A stretch of 64,000 nucleotides of DNA from Isoptericola dokdonensis DS-3 (GTDB lineage: Bacteria > Actinomycetota > Actinomycetes > Actinomycetales > Cellulomonadaceae): the NCBI RefSeq assembly GCF_001636295.1, contig NZ_CP014209.1, positions 310,001-374,000 on the forward strand, written 5' to 3'. The position numbers were made by a program, and so were the translations under genes. Of this stretch, positions 16,957 through 25,435 are shown piece after piece (position 1 is the stretch's first letter; each line of letters opens with the position of its first letter). The notes beneath the pieces are model-generated. The model made no database searches and was not told the DNA's origin. It saw nothing but the letters and a program-made list of their open reading frames with translations.

Positions 16957-17541
16957 TCACACCAGGACGGGCCAGCGTCGCACCAGGGACGTCTGCTGCC
17001 ACCAGGCGCCCAGACCGAACGTGCGTCCGGCGTCGCCCAGGGCGAGGGCGACGAGCACCAGCGCGTAGACGAGGTGATCGTCCATGAACGGGTTGTTCGC
17101 CGGCGGCAGCACCGCCGTCCACATGAGGACGAGCATCAGCGCGCCGGCCGCGGCGGCGATCCGCATCCCGATGCCGAGCAGCAGGGCCAGCCCGATGCCG
17201 AGCAGCCCGATCATGAAGACCCAGTCGAGCCAGACCTGGCCTGCCAGGCCCTGGTAGAAGTCGGCGAACGGCCCGGTGGTCGCGTTCCCGAGGAACCCGG
17301 CGGTGGGCTGGCCGCCCTCGAGCCATGCTCCCTCGGGCGGCGTTGCGTACCCGAGGCCGAAGAGCTTGTCGAGGAAGGCCCACAGGAAGACCCAGCCGAG
17401 GCTGATCCTGATGACCGCGCCGACGTAGCGCAGCGCGCGGCGGGCCCCGGGGGAGGTCCCGGTGGGGGTTCCGACGGCGGCCCCCGCGGGGGTGGTGGGT
17501 GCGGTCGGCGGAGCCTCGTGGCGGCTCTGGTAGGTGCTCAT
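16957..17541 (-). CDS. DoxX family membrane protein, 194 aa
   Basis: This integral membrane protein has four hydrophobic segments after a Pro/Ala/Thr-rich cytoplasmic N-terminus (residues 1-35). Motifs include 'RISLGWVFLWAFLDKLFGLGY' and 'ALLLGIGMRIAAAAGALMLVLMW'. DoxX proteins are thought to act in membrane-linked redox or thiol stress responses. The start overlaps the USP stop by 4 bases (ATGA), so they are co-translated, and the sensor kinase follows after 51 bases. Confidence 0.85.
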   Translation of the reverse strand: MSTYQSRHEAPPTAPTTPAGAAVGTPTGTSPGARRALRYVGAVIRISLGWVFLWAFLDKLFGLGYATPPEGAWLEGGQPTAGFLGNATTGPFADFYQGLAGQVWLDWVFMIGLLGIGLALLLGIGMRIAAAAGALMLVLMWTAVLPPANNPFMDDHLVYALVLVALALGDAGRTFGLGAWWQQTSLVRRWPVLV

Positions 17542-18548
17542 GGTGACGTTCCTCCTGGTGGTGGGCCGCCGACGGGTGCGGCGACGTCGGACGGGTCGAG
17601 GGCAGTTCCGGCGGCGATGGTCCGTGCCGCCTCGCGGCGCTCGAGAGACGTGTCGGTCGAGGAGCGAGGTGGCACGACCTCGACCGGGCAGTGCGTGTGC
17701 TGGAGGACGGTGCGGGTCACGCTGCCGAGGACGGCCGGGACCGGCCGGGAGCCCCGGGCCCCGTGCCCGTGGCGGCCCATGACCAGCAGGTCGGCGCCGG
17801 AGGAGCGCCGGACCAGCGTGTCGGCGACGTCGGCGTACTCCACCTGGCACTCGACCGGCACGCCGGGGTGCTCCCGTGCGGCCTCGGCGACGAGGCGGTC
17901 GATGATGCCGTGCGCCTGGGTGCCCCACTGCTCCTGGACGGACCACTCGTCGACGAGGTAGCTGTAGAACGGGTGCAGGCGCCAGCAGTGCACCACCTCG
18001 AGCCGGGCCGACCGTTGCTCGGCGGCGACGAACGCGCGGGCGAGGACGTCGGCGGAGCAGGGCGAACCGTCGACGGCGGCGACGACTCGGAGCGCGGCGT
18101 CCTGCGGGGTCCGGTCCGGGGGCACGCTCACCACGGGGCAGGTCGCACGGGCGACGACGCCGAAGGTGGTGCTGCCGGTGAACATCCGCCCGATGAGCGA
18201 GGTGGGGCGGTGCCCGAGCACGACGAGCCGGGCTCGTGCGCCGGCGGCGGCGAGCGCCTCGACCGCGGGGCCGAGCGCTTCCTGCAGCCGGACGGCGACC
18301 CTGCCGTCGGAGAGCTGTTCCACGACGTCGCGTGCTTCGGCGAGCAGCTGGCGCCCGACGTCGGCCAGCGGTTCGGCACTGATCAGGGGCAGCATCGGGC
18401 CGACCGGGACGGTCTCGTGGATCGCGTTCACCAGCAGCAGCGAGCAGCTCTCCCGCTCCGCCTGCCGCACGGCGTAGGCCAGCGCACGGGACGCCTCCGG
18501 CGACCCGTCGATCCCGACGACGATCGGACGCTCCGAGGTGGTGGCCAT
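17538..18548 (-). CDS. Tandem universal stress protein, 336 aa
   Basis: Two UspA domains lie in tandem (about 8-145 and 150-300). Domain 1 starts 'IVVGIDGSPEASRALAYA' and domain 2 'VVAAVDGSPCSADVLARAF'. The ATP-binding signature is clear in domain 2 ('LLVMGRHGHGARGS', then 'GSVTRTVLQHTHCPVEVVP'). A Pro/Gly-rich tail of ~35 residues follows. Tandem USPs are typical DosR-regulon members in mycobacteria. It lies 29 bases after the flavodoxin gene and overlaps doxX by 4 bases, forming one operon. Confidence 0.9.
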   Translation of the reverse strand: MATTSERPIVVGIDGSPEASRALAYAVRQAERESCSLLLVNAIHETVPVGPMLPLISAEPLADVGRQLLAEARDVVEQLSDGRVAVRLQEALGPAVEALAAAGARARLVVLGHRPTSLIGRMFTGSTTFGVVARATCPVVSVPPDRTPQDAALRVVAAVDGSPCSADVLARAFVAAEQRSARLEVVHCWRLHPFYSYLVDEWSVQEQWGTQAHGIIDRLVAEAAREHPGVPVECQVEYADVADTLVRRSSGADLLVMGRHGHGARGSRPVPAVLGSVTRTVLQHTHCPVEVVPPRSSTDTSLERREAARTIAAGTALDPSDVAAPVGGPPPGGTSP

Positions 18549-18577
18549 GAGGTCCTCCGGTCCTGGCACGATCGGGC

Positions 18578-19144
18578 CTACGTCGTGGCCCGGAGGTTCT
18601 CGGCCGCCTGCGCGATCGCCGCGCCCCACTCCCGGGCACGGTCCAGCTCGCCGGGCAGGAGCGGGCCCTCGACGTCCGCGACGTAGAACGACTCGGGGTG
18701 GCCCACGGCGTGGTGGCCGCTGCGGTGCAGGGCACGTGCGGCCGCGCGGGCGGCGGAGCCGGGCAGGTGCTGCACCGTCGTCACCCGGGTGTCGAACGTG
18801 GCGTAGAGCCGGCCGTCGGGGTCGGTCGGCAGGTGCGCGATCCAGTAGAGCCGGCCGTCGGGGTCGGTCGGCAGGTGCGCGATCCAGTCGCGGACGCCCG
18901 GGACGTCGTGGGGCGTGGCGCCGCGCCGTCCTTGCGCCTCTCGCCGCGTGCTCGCCCGGCTCATGCCGAACGCATGGGTGGGGCCGCCCACGACGACGAG
19001 GGACTCGTCGACCGGCGCCTCGGACGCCGGATCGGTGACCGGCACGACCCGCACGGGCATGTGCTGGGCGACGCCGTCGGCCACCGCCCTGGCGACGGAC
19101 GCGGTGTTGCCGAAGCTCGACTCGTACACGACGAGAGCGGTCAC
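18578..19144 (-). CDS. Flavodoxin-like protein with an internal 14-residue duplication, 188 aa
   Basis: The flavodoxin fold is recognised by its N-terminal FMN-phosphate loop 'VVYESSFGNTASVARAVADG' and by 'LVVVGGPTHAFGMS'. It is probably a single-domain electron carrier or FMN-binding stress protein. Residues encoded by 18803-18888 contain a perfect in-frame repeat of 'WIAHLPTDPDGRLY', which a normal flavodoxin would have once. The start is uncertain: GTG at 19144 or GTG at 19153, with AGGAAGGA upstream. It is the first gene of the leftward operon, with a DosR-like box about 95 bases 5' of it. Confidence 0.8.
   Translation of the reverse strand: MTALVVYESSFGNTASVARAVADGVAQHMPVRVVPVTDPASEAPVDESLVVVGGPTHAFGMSRASTRREAQGRRGATPHDVPGVRDWIAHLPTDPDGRLYWIAHLPTDPDGRLYATFDTRVTTVQHLPGSAARAAARALHRSGHHAVGHPESFYVADVEGPLLPGELDRAREWGAAIAQAAENLRATT
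18803..18888. repeat. Perfect 42-bp tandem duplication inside the flavodoxin gene
   Basis: Two identical 42-bp copies (18803-18844 and 18845-18886, with two further matching bases) add 14 residues in frame. Perfect identity points to a recent duplication or, less likely, an assembly artefact. Confidence 0.95.
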
Positions 19145-19245
19145 GGTGATCACGGTCCTTCCTGGCCACGGAGAGGGGCGGGGTTGCTCCTCCCAGGACA
19201 TCGCCTCGCGGGCGCTCGCCGACAGGGGCACGCGACCCGACGTGG

Positions 19246-19260
19246 AGGGTCCAAGGTCCC
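19246..19260 (-). promoter_or_regulatory. DosR-like box upstream of the flavodoxin-USP-DoxX-kinase operon
   Basis: GGGACCTTGGACCCT on the minus strand is a near-perfect palindrome related to the mycobacterial DosR box (GGGACTWWAGTCCC core). It lies about 95-100 bases 5' of the flavodoxin start. Two similar 15-mers stand at 20850 and 21831, also 5' of USP operons. Confidence 0.6.
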
Positions 19261-19271
19261 GGGCCCGCCGA

Positions 19272-20195
19272 TCAGCTCCGGAGGACCTCGCCGAAGCGCT
19301 CGAGCACGAGCGGGGCGTGCTGCGGGACGCCGGTCAACGGCACGACCTCGACCGGGGCGGCGGCGTGGCCGAGCACCGCCCGTGCGGTGGCGCCGAGGCG
19401 GCTCGGGTGCCCGAGGCTGCGCCGACGCCGTGCGACGAGGACGACGTCCGCGCTCGCCGACGCGTCGACGAGCACCTGCGCCGGCCGACCGTGCACCACC
19501 GCGACCTCGACCGTCACGTCGGGGAAGCCGGCGCTCCAGTCGGCCACCGTCGACTCGAGCAGCCGCGTGGCGGCGACCACCCAGTCGCCGGTCCGCTCGG
19601 GGTCGAGGTCCGCGTAGGGGTCGCGAACCGTCCACGCGTGCAGGACCTGCAGGGTGGCGTGCCGGGCCGCCGCGAGGGGGAACGCGTACGACAGGACCTC
19701 TCCGGAGCGGGGCTCGACGCCGACGACGACGCGCCCGTGCTCCGTCGCCTGCCAGTCGCTCCCGACCGCGGCCACCGGCACGGGGGCCCGCGCCGCCACG
19801 GCGGCCGTGGTGGTGCCGACGTAGACACGGTCCGCACCGTGCCGGGTCTCGCGACCGAGCACCAGCAGGCTGCCCGTGGCGGCCGTGCCGGCGAGCTCCT
19901 CCACGCGCCGGCCCTGCCGCAGCACACCCTCGACCGTGAGGTCCGGCGCGAGGGTCCGGATCCGGGTTACCGCCTCGTCGGCGACCCTGCGGGCGACCTC
20001 GGTCAGGGCGTCCCCGCGGAAGTCCAGGTAGGGCATGGAGCCCCCGACGGGCAGGGCGGTGGGCGCGACGTGGACCACGCTCAGGCCCGTCCCGCGTCGT
20101 CGTGCCTCGAGGACCGCGTACCGGACGGCGCCGTCGCTGCGGTCGGTCCCGTCGACGGCGACGACGACGGGTGCCGGGCGTTCCACGGCCCTCAC
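19272..20195 (-). CDS. Tandem universal stress protein, 307 aa
   Basis: This protein has two UspA domains. Domain 1 opens 'VVVAVDGTDRSDGAVRYAVLEA' and domain 2 opens near 'GRVVVGVEPRSGEVLSYAF'. The ATP-binding loop of domain 1 is 'LLVLGRETRHGADRVYVGTTT', while domain 2 has a degenerate 'DVVLVARRRRSLGHPS'. The GTG at 20195 forms a GTGA overlap with the stop of the upstream GyrI-like gene; an alternative GTG lies at 20186. The two genes form an operon preceded by a DosR-like box. Confidence 0.88.
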   Translation of the reverse strand: MRAVERPAPVVVAVDGTDRSDGAVRYAVLEARRRGTGLSVVHVAPTALPVGGSMPYLDFRGDALTEVARRVADEAVTRIRTLAPDLTVEGVLRQGRRVEELAGTAATGSLLVLGRETRHGADRVYVGTTTAAVAARAPVPVAAVGSDWQATEHGRVVVGVEPRSGEVLSYAFPLAAARHATLQVLHAWTVRDPYADLDPERTGDWVVAATRLLESTVADWSAGFPDVTVEVAVVHGRPAQVLVDASASADVVLVARRRRSLGHPSRLGATARAVLGHAAAPVEVVPLTGVPQHAPLVLERFGEVLRS

Positions 20196-20743
20196 GACCC
20201 CGCTCCGGCGTGCGGGGGCGGCGAGGGTGCCTCCACGGCAGGGCCGGTGATGGCGACGACGACGCGGGTGCGCCAGGTCGCGGGGTCCGGGTCGGACTCC
20301 GGGCCGGCCTCGTAGAGCTCCCACGACTCGCCGAGCGGGCGCAGGTGGTGCTCGGCGATCCACGAGTCCACGCGGGCGCGGGTCGCCCCGAGGCCGTCGT
20401 ACGGACCGGTGTGGATCACCTCGGCCACGCGCACCGCCGGGAGCCTCGCGGCGACCACCACCCCGGCTCGCGGCTCGCTCCCGGCCCCGTGGGGGACCGG
20501 CGGGAGGGTGACGTCGTCGTCGACGGGGAACCCGACCTCGACGTCGAGCTCGTCGCCCGTCCGGTCGCGGTAGCGCCCGAAGGGAGGGCCCGCCGGTCGG
20601 ACGCCGAGCTGGTCCAGGAGCTCCGTGACCCGGGGCAGGAGCGTCGCGAACACGTCGCCGAGCTCGTCCGTGCGGGCGACCCGCCGCACGCCGACGGTGG
20701 CCTGTGCGGGATGGTCGATCAGCCTGATCTCGTGCTCGTCCAC
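20192..20743 (-). CDS. GyrI-like small-molecule-binding domain protein, 183 aa
   Basis: This is a stand-alone effector-binding domain of the GyrI/AraC-effector (SOUL-like) type. Characteristic features are the N-terminal 'IRLIDHPAQATVGVRRVAR', the central 'VEVGFPVDDDV' and the late 'VIHTGPYDGLGATRARVDSW'. It has no DNA-binding region, so it probably binds a small ligand or sequesters a drug. The GTG start at 20743 has GGAGAGGA upstream. It is the first gene of an operon with a tandem USP, and a DosR-like box is located 107 bases 5' of it. Confidence 0.82.
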   Translation of the reverse strand: MDEHEIRLIDHPAQATVGVRRVARTDELGDVFATLLPRVTELLDQLGVRPAGPPFGRYRDRTGDELDVEVGFPVDDDVTLPPVPHGAGSEPRAGVVVAARLPAVRVAEVIHTGPYDGLGATRARVDSWIAEHHLRPLGESWELYEAGPESDPDPATWRTRVVVAITGPAVEAPSPPPHAGAGS

Positions 20744-20849
20744 CGTGCTGTCCTCTCCGCGTGAGCGTCGCCCGCCGTGTCCGGACCTCTGCGTCGGCCC
20801 TCGTCCGGGGACGTGACCTCCACGCTGCCCGGGCGGCGACCGGGACGAC

Positions 20850-20864
20850 AGGGCCGTTGGTCGC
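20850..20864 (-). promoter_or_regulatory. DosR-like box upstream of the GyrI-like/USP operon
   Basis: GCGACCAACGGCCCT on the minus strand agrees with the other two boxes at most positions (shared plus-strand pattern AGGGNCCWWGGTCCC). It sits 107 bases 5' of the GTG start at 20743. Confidence 0.5.
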
Positions 20865-20887
20865 GTGCCGGCGGGACCTGTGCCCGA

Positions 20888-21763
20888 TCAGCTCCGGTCC
20901 GGAAGGTCCTCGCCGTCGTGGACCACCAGCACGGTGCTCGCCGCTCGCCGCACCACCTCGCTGCTCACCGAGCCGAGGAGCATGCCACGGAAGGCGCCCA
21001 TGCCGCGGGAGCCGACGACGACGAGGTCGTCCGGACCCGAACGGGCCAGCAGCGCCTGCGCCGGTTCGTCGTCGACGAGCTCGAGGCGGACCTCCAGCCC
21101 GGGGTTCTCCTCCCGCAGCGTCGCGGCGGTCCGCTGCGCGGCCCGGTGCGTGGGGTCGTCCGCGTCCGCCGTCTCGATCGCGGGGACGACGAAGGTCACG
21201 TTCGGAGCCCGCAGCGGTGGCCGGGCGTGCAGCACGACGAGCGGTGCGCTCCTCCAGGTAGCCTCCCGGGCGGCGGCGTCCGCCGCGGCGAGGGACGTGG
21301 GAGAGCCGTCCACCCCGACCACGACCGACCTGGCCGACGCCTGGCGGACCACCGCCACGGGGCAGAGGCTGTGGGCCGCGAGGTGGGCGGCCACCCGTCC
21401 GGTGCGCGTCCGTCCGGCCTGGCCCTGCGCGCCGACGACGAGCAGCTGCGCGTCCCTGCTCAGGGCGCGCAGCGTGGGGACCTCCTGCCCCTCGAGAGCG
21501 CGCGTCGTGACGACGATCCCGGGGCTCCGCGCGGTCGCCTGGTCGAGCGTCTCGTCGAGGTACTCGCTGACCTCGGTGCGCAGGGGGGTCTCCGCGACGA
21601 CGAGGTACCAGCCCCACCCGGAGCGGTCCAGGGGAACCTGGTACGTGCGGGCGAGCACGGCCTCCGCCGCGCGGTGCTCCGCCTCGTCCAGCCCCCAGTG
21701 CAGCGTCTGCGTGCTGTGCGGCGAGCCGTCGAGCGCGATGACCACGGGACCGTCGTGACGCAT
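20888..21763 (-). CDS. Tandem universal stress protein, 291 aa
   Basis: This is the third tandem USP in the cluster. Domain 1 starts 'VVIALDGSPHSTQTLHWGLDEA' and domain 2 'SVVVGVDGSPTSLAAADAAA'. The ATP-binding loop in domain 2 is canonical ('DLVVVGSRGMGAFRGMLLGSVS'). The ATG at 21763 is preceded by AGGAGG. It is a single-gene unit with its own DosR-like box 68 bases upstream. The three USP genes are clearly diverged from each other, so the cluster is not a very recent duplication. Confidence 0.9.
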   Translation of the reverse strand: MRHDGPVVIALDGSPHSTQTLHWGLDEAEHRAAEAVLARTYQVPLDRSGWGWYLVVAETPLRTEVSEYLDETLDQATARSPGIVVTTRALEGQEVPTLRALSRDAQLLVVGAQGQAGRTRTGRVAAHLAAHSLCPVAVVRQASARSVVVGVDGSPTSLAAADAAAREATWRSAPLVVLHARPPLRAPNVTFVVPAIETADADDPTHRAAQRTAATLREENPGLEVRLELVDDEPAQALLARSGPDDLVVVGSRGMGAFRGMLLGSVSSEVVRRAASTVLVVHDGEDLPDRS

Positions 21764-21830
21764 GGCAACCTCCTGGCGGACCGAAGCTCCTCGGTGCTCC
21801 CAGCATGGGCAGGGGCCGCGCGTCCGGGAC

Positions 21831-21845
21831 AGGGGCCTTCGTCCC
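21831..21845 (-). promoter_or_regulatory. DosR-like box upstream of the third USP gene
   Basis: GGGACGAAGGCCCCT on the minus strand lies 68 bases before the USP start. It shares the AGGG-N7-GTCCC framework, read on the plus strand, with the boxes at 19246 and 20850. Confidence 0.5.
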
Positions 21846-21879
21846 GTCCTGCGGTGGAACAAGGTCGGTGGACCCGGAG

Positions 21880-22593
21880 CTAGACCACGGCCCTCAGCTG
21901 CGGGTAGACGGCTTCGAGGGGCGCCGCGAGGGCGGCCTTTGCCTGGACGGACGCCTCGTCGGCGAGGACCTCGTGCTCGCCGGCCTCGGTGGCGTCCAGC
22001 ACCCGGGTGACGAGGACGGCGGGGTCGAGCTTCGGGTCGGTGGTGCCGGCCGCCATGGGTGTGTCGACCCAGCCGACGTGCACGCCGACGACCTGGACGC
22101 CGGCGGGCCGGAGCTCGAGCCGCAGGGAGTTGGTCGCCGACCACAGGGCGGCCTTGGTGGCCGAGTAGATCCCGGCGACGGCGTACCACGCGAGGGCGGA
22201 GTGCATGTCGATGATCGCCGTGCCGCCGCCCCGGGCGGACAGGATCGGGGCATAGGCGCGGGCGAGGAAGAGCGGCCCGAGGAAGTTCGTCTCGACGTTG
22301 GCGCGGATCTCCTCGTCGGTGTGCGTGAGGATTCCGGGGCCGGCCGCGGTCGCGCTGGCATTGTTGATCAGCACGGTCACGTCGGGTGCGGCCTCGACGG
22401 CTGCGCGGACGGAGGCCGGGTCGGTGACGTCCAGCGCGAGCGGCACGATGCGGTCGTCGTCCCAGGCGTGGGGCCTGCGGGCCGTGGCGTAGACCTTGGC
22501 GGCGCCGCGGGCGAGTGCTTCGTGGACGAAGTGGGTTCCGATGCCGCCGTTCGCGCCGGTGACGAGGACGACGGATCCGTGCAGGGAGGTCAT
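21880..22593 (-). CDS. SDR family oxidoreductase, 237 aa
   Basis: This is a classical short-chain dehydrogenase/reductase. The cofactor loop is 'VTGANGGIGTHFVHEAL', the structural motif is 'LINNASA', and the catalytic Tyr-Lys lies in 'GIYSATKAALWS', with the partner Ser in 'IIDMHSALAW'. It probably uses NADP(H), as judged from 'ATARR' after strand 2. The substrate is unknown. It is divergent from the tetR gene, and its promoter contains the operator shared with the oxidoreductase operon at 25.4 kb, so it is probably repressed by that TetR. Confidence 0.9.
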   Translation of the reverse strand: MTSLHGSVVLVTGANGGIGTHFVHEALARGAAKVYATARRPHAWDDDRIVPLALDVTDPASVRAAVEAAPDVTVLINNASATAAGPGILTHTDEEIRANVETNFLGPLFLARAYAPILSARGGGTAIIDMHSALAWYAVAGIYSATKAALWSATNSLRLELRPAGVQVVGVHVGWVDTPMAAGTTDPKLDPAVLVTRVLDATEAGEHEVLADEASVQAKAALAAPLEAVYPQLRAVV

Positions 22594-22699
22594 GGGGTTC
22601 CTGTTCTTCGAGATCGGTGGGCGTCGGGCGAGGGGAGCCGGTGTGCGCGACCGGTAGCCTCGTGCAGGCGTGGGGGATCGGCGGCGTGCGAGCCCACGC

Positions 22700-22724
22700 T
22701 GTAGTGACTACACTCAGAACTGAG
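22700..22724. promoter_or_regulatory. TetR operator region between the SDR and tetR genes
   Basis: Two palindromes are adjacent: TGTAGTGACTACA (22700-22712) and CTCAGAACTGAG (22713-22724). On the minus strand a -35-like TTGACC (22733-22728) is separated by 17 bases from TAGTCA, so the operator lies between -35 and -10 of the SDR promoter. The second palindrome matches CTCAAGTTTGAG at 25436-25447 in its arms and in the flanking ACTCA...TGAGGC. Confidence 0.6.
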
Positions 22725-22755
22725 GCAGGTCAACGTTTATTCCAGGAGGAGACCG

Positions 22756-23358
22756 ATGGCGGTGGCGTCCCAGCCCCTCGGGCGACGCGAGCGGAACAAG
22801 CAGGCCAAGCTCGAGCGCATCACCGCGGCGGCCGGCGAGCTGTTCGCCCAGCACGGCGTGGACGATGTCACGACGCAGCAGATCGCCGACGCGGCGGACA
22901 TCGGCACCGGCACGCTGTTCCTGTACGCGAGGACCAAGGGCGAGCTGCTCCTGCTGGTGCAGAACGCCCACTACGCCGCCGCGCTCGAGCGGGGGCAGGC
23001 CGATGCCGCCGCCGCGACGACCGCACTGGACGGGGTGATGGCGCTGGTGGCGCCGATCGCGGAGTGCAACCGCGTCCAGGTGGACAACGGCCGCACCTAC
23101 CTGCGGGAGATGGTCTTCGGTGACCCGGGAGAGCCCCATCACGCTGAGGCGCTGTCCATCGTCGCGCAGACCGAGGAGGCCGTCGCCGACGTCCTGACGA
23201 CGCGCGCCCAGGTGCCCGCCGTGGAGGCGGCCACCCTGGCCCGGGTGGTCTCCGCCGTCCTGCTCCTGGAGCTCGGGGCGAGCGTGAACGCGGCCTCGAG
23301 CCTCCCGGACCTGCTGGCGAGCATCCGGACCCAGGTCGCCGCGATCCTTCCCCGCTGA
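22756..23358 (+). CDS. TetR family transcriptional regulator, 200 aa
   Basis: The N-terminal helix-turn-helix spans about residues 17-62 ('ITAAAGELFAQHGVDDVTTQQIADAADIGTGTLFLYARTKGELL', in short TetR_N). The rest is an all-helical ligand-binding domain. The ATG at 22756 follows AGGAGGAG. It is divergent from an SDR gene and lies next to a two-gene oxidoreductase/hydrolase operon. An inverted repeat shared by both promoters points to this protein as the common repressor. The ligand is unknown; redox-active or quinone-like compounds are plausible from the target genes. Confidence 0.92.
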   Translation: MAVASQPLGRRERNKQAKLERITAAAGELFAQHGVDDVTTQQIADAADIGTGTLFLYARTKGELLLLVQNAHYAAALERGQADAAAATTALDGVMALVAPIAECNRVQVDNGRTYLREMVFGDPGEPHHAEALSIVAQTEEAVADVLTTRAQVPAVEAATLARVVSAVLLLELGASVNAASSLPDLLASIRTQVAAILPR

Positions 23359-23396
23359 CAGTCGTCGCGTCCGCCCGGGCCTGCGGGAGCCGCCGG

Positions 23397-24254
23397 CTAG
23401 GGCGCGAGGAACTCGGCGACGACGGGGGCGAACTGCCGCCAGTGCTGGAAGAGGGCCCCGTGCCCGGAGTTCGGGTAGATGATCAGCTCCGAGCCTCTGA
23501 TCCGCTGGTGCAGGTCGGTGGACAGGATCGAGGGGACCATACGGTCGTCGTCGCCGTTGGCGATCAGGGTGGGCTGGGTGACGACGGACAGGTCCGACGG
23601 CGCGGAGCGGCCGTAGCGCTGGATGGCCTTGAGCTGGGTCCGGAACGCCGAGGCGCTGATGGGCCGGTCCCGATCGACGGCGCGTTCCTGGAGGCGCGCG
23701 ACGAACTCCTTGCCGGCCTTCCTGCCGGCCGCGTCCCGGTGGAAGAACAGGAACTCCTTCGGGTCCGAGCGGGCGACGACGGAGCGCAGGATGTCCCGGT
23801 AGGTCACGCCGACGACCTTGTCCATGTCCTTGCCGCCGCGGGGCCCCGTCCCGGTCAGGACGAGCCTGCGGACCAGGTCGGGGTGCGCGACGACCAGGTC
23901 CTGGGCGATCATCCCGCCCAGGGAGAACGACAGGACGTCGATCGTGTCGAACCCGAGAGCGGTGATGAAGGTGTAGGCGTCGTCCGCGGCCTCCTCGATG
24001 GTGCGGGGGACCTGGCCGGAGGACGCGCCGACGCCGCGCTGGTCGAACGTGATGACGTGGCGTGACGCCGCGACCGCGTCCACGAGGCGCGGGTCCCAGT
24101 TGTCCAAGGTCCCGGCCAGGTGCACGAAGAGCACGACCGGGGGCCCGCCCCGCGGACCGAGCTCACGGTAGGCGAACGTGGTGCCGCCCGCGGTGACGGT
24201 CTTCGTGGGTGCCTCGGCGTACGAGGTGACGACGGGTTCGTCGGTGGTGCTCAT
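23397..24254 (-). CDS. Alpha/beta hydrolase, 285 aa
   Basis: The triad of the alpha/beta-hydrolase fold is visible: nucleophile Ser in 'VLSFSLGGMIAQD', acid Asp in 'ANGDDDRMVP' and His in 'PNSGHGALFQH'. The oxyanion region is 'LFVHLAGTLDNWD', in which the usual HG is replaced by HLAG. 'FDQRGVGASSG' is also typical. It could be an esterase, a haloperoxidase-like enzyme or a lactone hydrolase. It follows the oxidoreductase gene by 42 bases on the same strand, and both are likely under the neighbouring TetR. Confidence 0.88.
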   Translation of the reverse strand: MSTTDEPVVTSYAEAPTKTVTAGGTTFAYRELGPRGGPPVVLFVHLAGTLDNWDPRLVDAVAASRHVITFDQRGVGASSGQVPRTIEEAADDAYTFITALGFDTIDVLSFSLGGMIAQDLVVAHPDLVRRLVLTGTGPRGGKDMDKVVGVTYRDILRSVVARSDPKEFLFFHRDAAGRKAGKEFVARLQERAVDRDRPISASAFRTQLKAIQRYGRSAPSDLSVVTQPTLIANGDDDRMVPSILSTDLHQRIRGSELIIYPNSGHGALFQHWRQFAPVVAEFLAP

Positions 24255-24296
24255 GATGACTCCTTCGGTGGCTCGTCGTGGTCCGTCGGTGGGGGG

Positions 24297-25292
24297 TCAG
24301 GGGCCGGTGACCACGACCTTGCCGCGCAGGCCGCCCGCCGCCAGGGCGTCGAGCGCCTGCGGGGTCTGCTCGAACGGGAAGGTCGTCGCCACCACCGGGC
24401 GCAGGGTGCCGTCGTCGACGAGCGCGGCGATCTGCCGCAGCTGTTCGCCGCTGGCGTGCATCCACAGGAACTCGTACGAGACCCCGAGCTTCTTCGCCTG
24501 CCGGCGGACCTTCCGGCTGAGCGCGGCGACCGCCACCCGCACGAGCGGGTTCAGGCCCTGGCTCTTCGCGAAGGCCGGGTCGGGAGGCCCCGCGATCCCG
24601 ATCGCCTTCCCGCCGGTCCTGAGGATCCGCAGCGACCGGGCGAGGTTCTCCCCGCCGAGGGAGTCCAGGACCACGTCGTAGCCGGACAGCTCCTGCTCGA
24701 AGTCCTGGGTGCGGTGGTCGATGACGAGGTCCGCGCCGAGCTCCCGCACGAAGTCGGCGTTCTTCGCGGAGGCGGTGGTCGCGACGTGGGCGCCGAGGTG
24801 CTTGGCGAGCTGGATCGCGATCGACCCGACACCGCCCGAACCTGCATGGACGAGAACGTTCTGGCCCGGTCGGACGTCGCCGAAGTCCACCAGTGCCTGC
24901 CAGGCGGTCAGCGCGACCAGCGGCAGGGAGGCGGCCTCGACCAGGTCGATCGACTCCGGCGCGAGCGCGAGGTCGGACTCGTCGACGGCGATCCGCTCGG
25001 CGAACGTCCCGATCCGGTGGTCCCGGGGGCGGGCGAACACCCGGTCGCCGGGCGAGAAGTCCCGGACGTCCGCGCCGACGGCGACGACCGTCCCGGCGAC
25101 GTCGTGACCCAGGACCAGCGGGGTGCGGTAGGGCAGGATCGACTTGAAGGCGCCCTCCCGGATCCGTTCGTCCAGCTGGTTCACGCCGGCCGCCGCGACG
25201 CGCACGACCACGTCGTGGTCGCCCGCGGCGGGTTCCGGCACCTCCGCCTCGTGGACGGGCTGCTTGTACTCGTCGACCAGGAAGGCTCGCAC
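24297..25292 (-). CDS. Quinone-oxidoreductase-like NADP-dependent MDR protein, 331 aa
   Basis: This is a medium-chain dehydrogenase/reductase of the zeta-crystallin/quinone reductase type. The NADPH loop is 'VHAGSGGVGSIAIQLAKHLG', and 'GHDVAGTVVAVGADV' with 'FSPGDRVFARPRD' mark the GroES-like N-terminal domain. The zinc ligands of alcohol dehydrogenases are absent. It is the first gene of a two-gene operon with the alpha/beta hydrolase. The promoter 150-175 bases upstream has a perfect TTGACA and an operator covering the -10. Confidence 0.9.
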   Translation of the reverse strand: MRAFLVDEYKQPVHEAEVPEPAAGDHDVVVRVAAAGVNQLDERIREGAFKSILPYRTPLVLGHDVAGTVVAVGADVRDFSPGDRVFARPRDHRIGTFAERIAVDESDLALAPESIDLVEAASLPLVALTAWQALVDFGDVRPGQNVLVHAGSGGVGSIAIQLAKHLGAHVATTASAKNADFVRELGADLVIDHRTQDFEQELSGYDVVLDSLGGENLARSLRILRTGGKAIGIAGPPDPAFAKSQGLNPLVRVAVAALSRKVRRQAKKLGVSYEFLWMHASGEQLRQIAALVDDGTLRPVVATTFPFEQTPQALDALAAGGLRGKVVVTGP

Positions 25293-25435
25293 GGTCTCTG
25301 TCTCCTCGGGGTCTGTCGGGGTGGTGGTCTGCGGTGCAGGAAGCGGCGGGCTCGGCCCGGCGAGAACCGTGCGATCGACGAGGTCCGGCCCCCTCGCCCG
25401 CCGCCTCGGAGCGCGCCGTCCTTGAGCCGAGTCTA

